A stretch of 64,000 bases of DNA from Poecilobothrus nobilitatus (Eukaryota; Arthropoda; Insecta; Diptera; Dolichopodidae), in NCBI GenBank assembly GCA_947095535.1, contig OX352772.1, positions 149,898,553 through 149,962,552 on the forward strand, read 5' to 3'. Shown in pieces: positions 57,563 through 64,000 of the stretch. The stretch's first letter is position 1. The number at the start of each line of letters is the position of its first letter. Under the pieces are notes generated by a model. It made no database searches and was not told the DNA's origin. It saw nothing but the letters and a program-made list of their open reading frames with translations. The translations under genes were made by a program, and so were the position numbers.

Positions 57563-58330
57563 CCCTCACGATTTTATACATACAACCTTTACTTTAAATT
57601 ACTTTAAAACTAAGATACAATAACAAGATCAATATCTGAATTTTTATTTATCTCATAAATAATAACTGTATTTCGCGTTAATATTATGTTACAATAACTG
57701 GTTGACCATGAAAGCTTTTTATTAAAAAAATAAAATAAAATTTTAATTATTTGCATAATCTATGTTACTATACTTTAACAACACCTATTTAGATCATTGC
57801 ACTTGAAATGCATTATTCTACACAAACACACCGTAAAAGCTTATTATAAAAAATTAAATAAATTTTTGCATATTATATTTACATGCTCTCTGTTATTATA
57901 CACGCGAAGAAAATACCAACACCTGTTTCATTATTGCACTAACCTATTCTACATTTTCTAGTTGACCTTCTATATTTATTCAAAAAAGCTTTTTCTGGAA
58001 ACTAATTATACAAGTGCCAAGTCATTGCATTTGGATGACGCCTCATTTACATAAAAATTTTCCCACGCACTGAATCCGGAAATTCCGGAAGCCTTTCCGG
58101 AAACTAATTATACAAGCTCCAAGTAATTGGCCTAATTTGCATAATTATTTTCCCACGCCCAGGTACCTACTTTACTAATAGCGAGCATGAAAAGAACTTT
58201 GAGAAAATGATTTTATCGGGAATGGGTATAATAATGTACATTTTTTTTTTGTATAAAATTTATTGTACCACACTCGATACTCGAAATAGTTTACATACTA
58301 AAATGTACATAAAACGAGGAAGAATACAGT
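57563..58330. repeat. Repeat-derived AT-rich region
   Basis: It contains internally repeated blocks: AAAGCTT.TTATTAAA at 57710 and 57836, GGAAACTAATTATACAAG at 57998 and 58102, TTTTCCCACGC at 58058 and 58150. Part of it matches 41880-42108 inverted. At 58340-58365 a CAACTC...GATACCCGTA motif resembles the left end of element E. Confidence 0.6.
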
Positions 58331-58669
58331 TGCCTTTGTCAACTCTTAGATACCCGTAGGAACCGTTAGTATGTTCACAGCCTGTCACTCTGCTTACAAT
58401 ATTATTTTTTTAATATTTTAGTATTTTAAAATAATTTGGGTGAATTTTATAATTTCTAGAACTATGGGTTGTACATATATTTTTTACATATATTTTACCA
58501 TTTAATACTCAGCGGTAAATGTATATTAAATTTACTTAGTACAAAATAGTAAATATAATTTTAAATATTATATTATATTATATTTAAATATTCCATTAAC
58601 AGAATAATTTCTTATAAGTACAATAAAATACATATATGTATGTAAGTACGGCGCTATATAATATATATC

Positions 58670-59790
58670 TATACTTTTATCATTCATTCTCTAGTGACAT
58701 ATACGATATGTAAATAAACATGATATTATATAAGTATGTATGTATAACAATATCATATAAATAAAAATTCTTCAAGCAACCGTTATGTTGTTTATTTATT
58801 TACATTCTTGTGTACTACGCATTATATCCTCAACAATTTCAAATTATCGAGTAAAACAATATGCAAAAAAATCGTTAAAGAAATTTGTTAGAAAAATTGA
58901 AAAAATCAAGTAACACTTTCGTCAATTATAAAGTAACCCTATATTATTAAAACAAGTTGTTAACAGAAATAAAAGTATAATGTTGAAGCTTTAATTTTTG
59001 TGTATTACTTCAAAAAAATTTTAACAGGTGTTCAAGTTACAGGTGTTTAAAAATAGGAAATTTTCAGTTTTTGACCCCTTACAGCTCCTGAACGGGGAGT
59101 GATACAAAAAAAATTTCTGAAATGACTCATACTTATTTTCAAAGATCCAACTTTTGTCAAAATTTCAAGTTTCCAACTTAAACCGTTTAGAAGATAGAAG
59201 GGTTGAAGGATTTTGCAAAATTTGAGTTTCGCATAACGGTAAATTAAGACACCGTATTCCACAAATATATATTTATTGTATATACATTTTTAAAGCTAAT
59301 AAAAGTAGCAATCGTTTGGCGTTTTCAAAATGAAGATATACCTTATACAACTTGTGCTATAACAATTTAAATATAGAGCTTTTTTGAACCTTTGGGGAGC
59401 TGTAGCTCCGTAACGGGTGGGGCTACAAAAAAAGTTATTAAAAATAAAATTAATATTTTTGTGAGATCTATCAGTAGTTAAAATTTCATAGCTCTATTGC
59501 AAAAAAAATGTGGGGATCTAAAAGTTAGGTGTTCGAGAGCTACCCTCAACCAAAAAAAATAGGGAACCTGCAAATAACTCCCAGAATATTTTTTGTAAAT
59601 TTCAAGATTCTAGCTTTCTTAGTTTTTGAGTTAGCGTGCTGACGGACGGACGGACATGGCTCAAAAGTCTTAGAATTTTTTTCTGATCCGATCCATACCT
59701 TTGGAGGTATATCTAGCTCGCTTATTTCGAGGTGTTACAAACGCAGGAGTAATTTTATTATACCCGATCCTATCGTACGGGTATAAAAAA
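58670..59790 (+). mobile_element. Monomer of the DINE-like family that forms the 4.3-6.4 kb foldback
   Basis: The sequence corresponds to the spacer plus right arm of 4299-6422. It begins near CATTCTCTAGTGACATA, runs through GTAGCTCCGTAACGGGTGG, (GGAC)n at 59643-59655 and the GTTACAAACGC block, and ends with the stem-loop TATACCCG...CGGGTATA at 59758-59784. This shows that the unit form is about 1.1 kb. Confidence 0.8.
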
Positions 59791-59926
59791 ACCAATTATA
59801 GAATTTTAACTTTTATTTTATAAAAACAAATGCATTCCAATAGTCTTATTATTTAACCTTAGTAATAATAAGACCTTCTCTGAACCACATCTCATCATAA
59901 AAATATAAGCTTACCAGCGTGAGTAT

Positions 59927-60172
59927 TTGAATGTTAATTTTAAGTTTGAATTGGAAAGAAAATTTTTATTACATAAATACATTCTATGCACTTTAAGACA
60001 TTTGAACATTTTTGACATTTATGAGGACGCAAGTCACTGCGATATTTTTGGTCGTGTATCTAATGAGACCGTTATAGAAAACTGTAAAACAATTATCCAA
60101 ATAATTTTTAAAGAAGAAGAAACATTAACGTTTTTTAACATTCAAAACATTCAGAAGACTTCTCCATATTAA
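59927..60172 (+). CDS. Hypothetical 81-aa ORF
   Basis: Open frame with a fairly protein-like composition (RKFLLHKYILCTLRHLNI, HCDIFGRVSNETVIENCK) and no recognised domain. It lies between the DINE-like monomer and repeat Y. It may be chance or a transposon fragment. Confidence 0.25.
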   Translation: MNVNFKFELERKFLLHKYILCTLRHLNIFDIYEDASHCDIFGRVSNETVIENCKTIIQIIFKEEETLTFFNIQNIQKTSPY

Positions 60173-60205
60173 GTTATTTTAAATTGTTAGTTAACTTAAT
60201 TTTTT

Positions 60206-60474
60206 GTATAAACTTTCTGCCACATATAATATCACAGTTATAACGTTTATTGTTTTGTATTATGTATTTTTCTATGCATCCACACATTTTCTAACTTTAA
60301 CCGTGAAAAATAATACAAACAAATCAAAAAGAATTAATATTCAAAAAAATGAAACAAAGTACTTATCTGATGTTCATTAAACATCTAATGTTCATTGGCC
60401 AATTATAGGTGAACAAACATTTGGATGAACTTGAAGTTGATCTATCTACGAACTATCTAAGAAGAACAGAAGTC
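60206..60474. repeat. Direct repeat Y, copy 2
   Basis: Matches 57160-57427 in the same orientation. Confidence 0.93.
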
Positions 60475-60908
60475 TATCTGAGAACTAAAATGATATGAAA
60501 TGTAAATATTTAAAAAAAATGTTTAGGGCACCAATTCCTTATTTACTTTCAATTTTGAATCTTCAAATTTTATATTTTTCAAATTTTACATTAATTTTAC
60601 ATTGTGAAGGTATTGGCATTTTTACCAGAATTGTATTATGATACCAGAAATTGTTGATTCAAGAGTAAAAAGGACTTAAGCATAATTTTAATTTTCAACT
60701 GGCTTTGCAATTGTGCTATTGCAAGTGGTTCATTCACTCTACCATAATCCATTGCAGTAGTGAATATTTTGCTATATCATATATTTTTTAGGCGATTTGG
60801 AAATGCTGATGGATTACGCACACGACAAATTTTACCAAATGATGAAGTATTTAACCGAATTCTTCTAATATTATGCCATTGGTATTTTGTATATTAATTA
60901 CAAATACG

Positions 60909-61223
60909 CTGGATGATTATGAACCTAATGCAAATATACCTGACATGAATCAGGACGAATTACAAGAACCTATTTCAGCATTGCTTTCAAAACTTAAAAT
61001 GCAATGCGATGACAGAATTAATATACAAATACCCAATTGTGGGTATCGCATTAATATACAATGCGATGACAGAATTAATATACAAATACCCAATTGTGGT
61101 ATTTTGTATATTAATTCTGTCATCGCATTGCATTTTAAGTTTTGAAAGCAATGCTGAAATAGGTTCTTGTAATTCGTCCTGATTCATGTCAGGTATATTT
61201 GCATTAGGTTCATAATCATCCAG
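60909..61223. repeat. Large palindrome, ~125-bp arms
   Basis: The arms 60909-61033 and 61098-61223 are reverse complements with a one-base difference in length. The 64-bp centre includes a direct copy of the inner ~40 bp of the left arm. Reading either arm gives DDYEPNANIPDMNQDELQ, so each arm carries the same coding-like segment, in opposite orientations. Confidence 0.92.
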
Positions 61224-62585
61224 CGGAATGGACCAGCGAAAAGTTTACGTTTTTTTCGATTTTTCTGTTTTTCGTTTCTAATGGCATTTCTTTTTAAGCG
61301 CCGTACTTCTAGATCTTTTATATGCGTGGATGGACTACAATGAAGTACTGTTTTTGCAGTATATAATGTGCTCTTTGTGTGTTATGTAGCAGAATTGCAA
61401 ATTTGCATCTAGTAGCATAAGATTGCGAAAGAGAAAAGTTTGCTCTTTTTCCCCCTTAAAATTTTTTTATTTAATTAAATTTCGTAAGAAAAGGAATTAG
61501 AAAAGAAACAATTTTGTATATATTATATACTATATGTAATAACTATGTAATGATTGAATAATATGTAATTTGTTTATGCAATTTAAAATTTTCTTCCATA
61601 AATTATTAACAATTAGGTTATTAATTCCTGAATTCTTAACAATAATTATAAACAATACATACCTACAGTTTTAGCAACTAGATAATGATAATGTTCAACT
61701 TTATTTGAATCTAAATCATATATCAAGCTTCTAGCATTGATACATAATCTCCCAATATGTAGCTTGATTTTATCGAAAACTTCATCACCAGCAATTAATG
61801 GTACCAGATTTATTTCATCATCTTTTGGGTCTTTGCAAAAATATTTTTCGCATTTCGTGTGATTCCCAAAAATATAGTACTGTAAATTGTGAAGATCTTT
61901 TTGAAGTAATTAAAAAATAAGGTAAGTAAATGGTGTATTATCATATGGTTTGGCAACTAAAATTTTTTTAAATACCGAGCTATCACCGTCAGCTATCATT
62001 TTATTATATCTAATACCATAAAAATTTTCACTTTGTTGAAAGCCTTGAAGTACATTATCTGACTCCATACCTGTCGATGAACCGCTGTAATTTATGTTAC
62101 ATTTTTGATCAGGAATGGGTGCTGTAGAGTTTTGGGTCCATATTACACAGTATTTATTGCATACATCATTCCAAATTAGTTTACCTGTATCGTGTGCTAC
62201 AATATAACCTGCTACTGATAAAGCATTATAATTACTACCAATGCCATATGTTCTTTTTGAGAAGCAAGCATCTACGGAAACTGTTATTAATGAAGTTCCA
62301 TTTGTATCAACATCTTCTTTAGATATAGCAATAGTTTTTGCTTCTATTGCAGCCTCAAACATCTGTTTGCAACAAGCAGTAGCAATATCTTTCTGAACAT
62401 CTTCTTCTACACGCACAAAAGTAGATATAGCCATGGTCAAGAACATTGAGAGCTTCTTGCAGTCCTTCATATTCAATACCAACATCTACTACAGCAAAAA
62501 CCGCTAAATAGTTTTTGGGTAATTTTGAATCTTCTTTCGGTCAAGTTTCTATTGATGCAGTGAAATTACACATGTTAGATTTAAA
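61224..62585 (-). pseudogene. Mutator-like transposase gene with one visible intron
   Basis: The minus strand starts near 62585 (NYLAVFAVVDVGIEYEGL), shifts frame near 62470 and continues at 62485-61910. Landmarks are ITVSVDACFSKRTYG, YNALSVAGYIV, CNINYSGSSTGMESD and MIADGDSSVFKKIL. This is the insect Mutator-like transposase domain. After a gap come FGNHTKCEKYFC and YHYLVAKTV. A canonical GT-AG intron of 208 bp (61662-61455) joins in frame to GGKRANFSLSQSYATRC. A Lys/Arg-rich tail follows (RRLKRNAIRNEKQKNRKKRK) in a shifted frame. The tail ends at the palindrome. Stops and frameshifts make it a pseudogene. Confidence 0.68.
61455..61662 (-). other. Predicted intron in the Mutator-like transposase
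   Basis: The donor reads GTATGT and the acceptor TTTTAAG on the minus strand. Splicing completes a Gly codon and joins two conserved segments without a gap. Confidence 0.6.
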
Positions 62586-62990
62586 AAAAATTTTAGAATT
62601 TAAACCAAATGTCTTTTCTTTTACTAATATTTTTAATTATTGAAATTACAACCAAAAATATTATTTGAGTGATTTTTCTAAGATCATTTATAAAAAAATT
62701 TAGATTAACAATCCTATTTTGTTTAATATTGTTGGCATTTTTGACTGGAAAATACCATATTTGATACTTCATTTTCTATTGATATTATTTTTATATTTTC
62801 ATGTTCATTTGTTATTCGATTTTTATTAGCATTACATATCTTGTGTAAAAAAAATTATGACATTTTAGTACATCTCTGAAAAGTCATTATTAATTTTTAT
62901 TGCATTGGGAATCTATATCGAACTAAAACTAATATTATTTAATATTGGCATTAGTCAATATTTTTATTAACATATAAGTTCGAAAACGCA
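62586..62990. other. AT-rich stretch without a recognised gene
   Basis: Nothing recognised on either strand. Confidence 0.5.
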
Positions 62991-62997
62991 GTAAATG

Positions 62998-63135
62998 GAC
63001 TCAGAATTCCATTCTGAGCAAGAATATGTATGTATGTATATATTTTCCCATATCTATCTCGCCTCGTTTACAGCGTTACAAACATAATGGCAAATGTAGT
63101 ATACACTTAGAACTATGTTTGTTCGGGTATAACTA
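62998..63135 (+). mobile_element. DINE-like 3' tail fragment related to element E
   Basis: GGACTCAGAATTCCATTCTGAG forms a hairpin, followed by TCTCGCCTCGTTTACAGCG, TTACAAACATAATGGCAAA and a terminal GAACTATGTTTGTTCGGGTATAA. These correspond to the last ~130 bp of element E. The core array is absent. Confidence 0.65.
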
Positions 63136-64000
63136 AAAATTTATAAAGCATTAAATAAGTTTTAGAATTTAATTTCTAATGCAGTGTACATGCCATTTTG
63201 AAAACAAATAATTTATACAAAATTTTATATCATAAAAAACATATTAAAAATAAATTAAAAAATGTAGGTAGAAAACATTTATCGAAAAAAAAATGTTTTA
63301 TAACTACAAGAAATACTGAATCTTAGTTTGTACTTACTTGGACCTACGTTTTCTGCAATAATTACATACACTATGTTTGGAAGACATAAATTTTCATCGT
63401 AAACTCATTTCCTAATCTCCAGTTTTATATAAAATCAAAAAATACTAGTATAAAATTACTTTCACAATACAAATGCAGTTACTAAAATTTATTTATTCGC
63501 TTACAATTCACCTTTATCAAAATTAAAATATTATTTTTTCAAATTGTTCACATACAATTATGATAACTTGTACTTTACATTTTCATATGTAATCAATATA
63601 AACATTAAATATTTTTATAATAAATATTTTTATAATCAATAGAAATATTAAATTCAAATTCAATATTCGAATTTAAATAATTTATTTTTTTTAAACAGAA
63701 AAAATCGGATATACTTATGTACCCAAACATTAATATAATCAAAGAACATAATATAATTATAAGAAGTTTCATCTCATATAAATTTTGAAAATCTTTTTTT
63801 TCATATGGTTTTGTTTCTGGTTTTGTTTTTTTTCTCTCTCTCATTACATCAAATTCGCTCTTAAAATTTATATTATTTATATTGGTTTTATAATTTAATT
63901 TACATTGAAAACCAATAATAAAAAAAAGAAAACGTAAAATACAAAATTTTAAAGAGAATGTTTTTTTATTTTATTTTTTCCCCGGACCGTGCGTACATTA
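63136..64000. other. AT-rich stretch without a recognised gene
   Basis: The only ORF of note (63605-63844, minus, 79 codons) has a hydrophobic segment LLIIILCSLIILMFGYIS. It is highly AT-driven and has no supporting context. Confidence 0.5.

Noticed and set aside
60873..61145. 90-codon ORF with repeated DDRINIQIPN segments
   Set aside because: It lies in the palindrome and repeats because of the duplicated DNA; the same peptide is read from the opposite strand.
63605..63844. 79-codon membrane-segment ORF as a gene
   Set aside because: Hydrophobic ORFs are expected by chance in this AT-rich sequence and no context or motif supports it.
1..64000. tRNA, rRNA or host protein-coding genes
   Set aside because: None could be supported by eye on either strand; a tRNA covariance scan and a protein search would be needed to exclude small or diverged ones.

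Overview
The window reads as AT-rich, transposon-packed DNA from an insect, most likely a fly. I infer this from (GGAC)n/(GTCC)n-bearing, tandem-repeat-containing elements that resemble the Helentron/DINE type of Diptera, and from PHD-finger non-LTR retrotransposons, a THAP/P-type transposase and Polinton/Maverick genes. No convincing host gene, tRNA or rRNA gene was seen. Nearly everything recognisable is a mobile element or endogenous virus-like element in some state of decay.

Layout. 1-2.4 kb: 3' part of a DINE-like element with a ~147-bp tandem array. 3.0-4.1 kb: LINE remnant (-). 4.3-6.4 kb: DINE-like inverted dimer with ~950-bp arms. 8.0-10.3 kb: LINE gag (-). 10.55-17.59 kb: right half of Polinton A (major capsid protein, protease tail, two unknown genes, integrase, protein-primed DNA polymerase B, ~1-kb terminal inverted repeat), apparently inserted into a LINE that resumes at 17.59-19.33 kb. 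19.8-21.05 kb: THAP/P-type transposase (-). 22.36-27.94 kb: nearly full-length LINE (-). 27.95-30.39 kb: second 147-bp DINE-like element. 31.56-32.46 kb: Penelope-like element (-). 32.66-35.6 kb: DINE-like element with ~479-bp repeats, split by a 5'-truncated LINE with an intact RT (33.79-35.45 kb). 36.5-39.9 kb: LINE pieces. 40.3-41.6 and 55.97-57.16 kb: an oppositely oriented pair of DINE-like elements with ~142-bp monomers. 42.87-44.99 kb: another DINE-like element. 45.0-55.8 kb: a pile-up of at least three broken Polintons. 58.67-59.79 kb: monomer of the 4.3-kb family. 61.2-62.6 kb: Mutator-like transposase (-), ending at a large palindrome.

The Polinton fragments overlap enough to infer one gene order: TIR, two reverse-strand genes (78-aa protein; putative nuclease-like protein), packaging ATPase, small hydrophobic-tailed protein, 229-aa protein, minor capsid protein, small basic-tailed protein, major capsid protein, protease, unknown gene, reverse-strand acidic protein, integrase with chromodomain, DNA polymerase, TIR. 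Most copies carry stops or frameshifts, so they look like fossils. The most informative structures are the two Polinton termini, the probable nesting of one Polinton in another, and a 250-bp duplication carrying a polymerase/capsid inversion junction.
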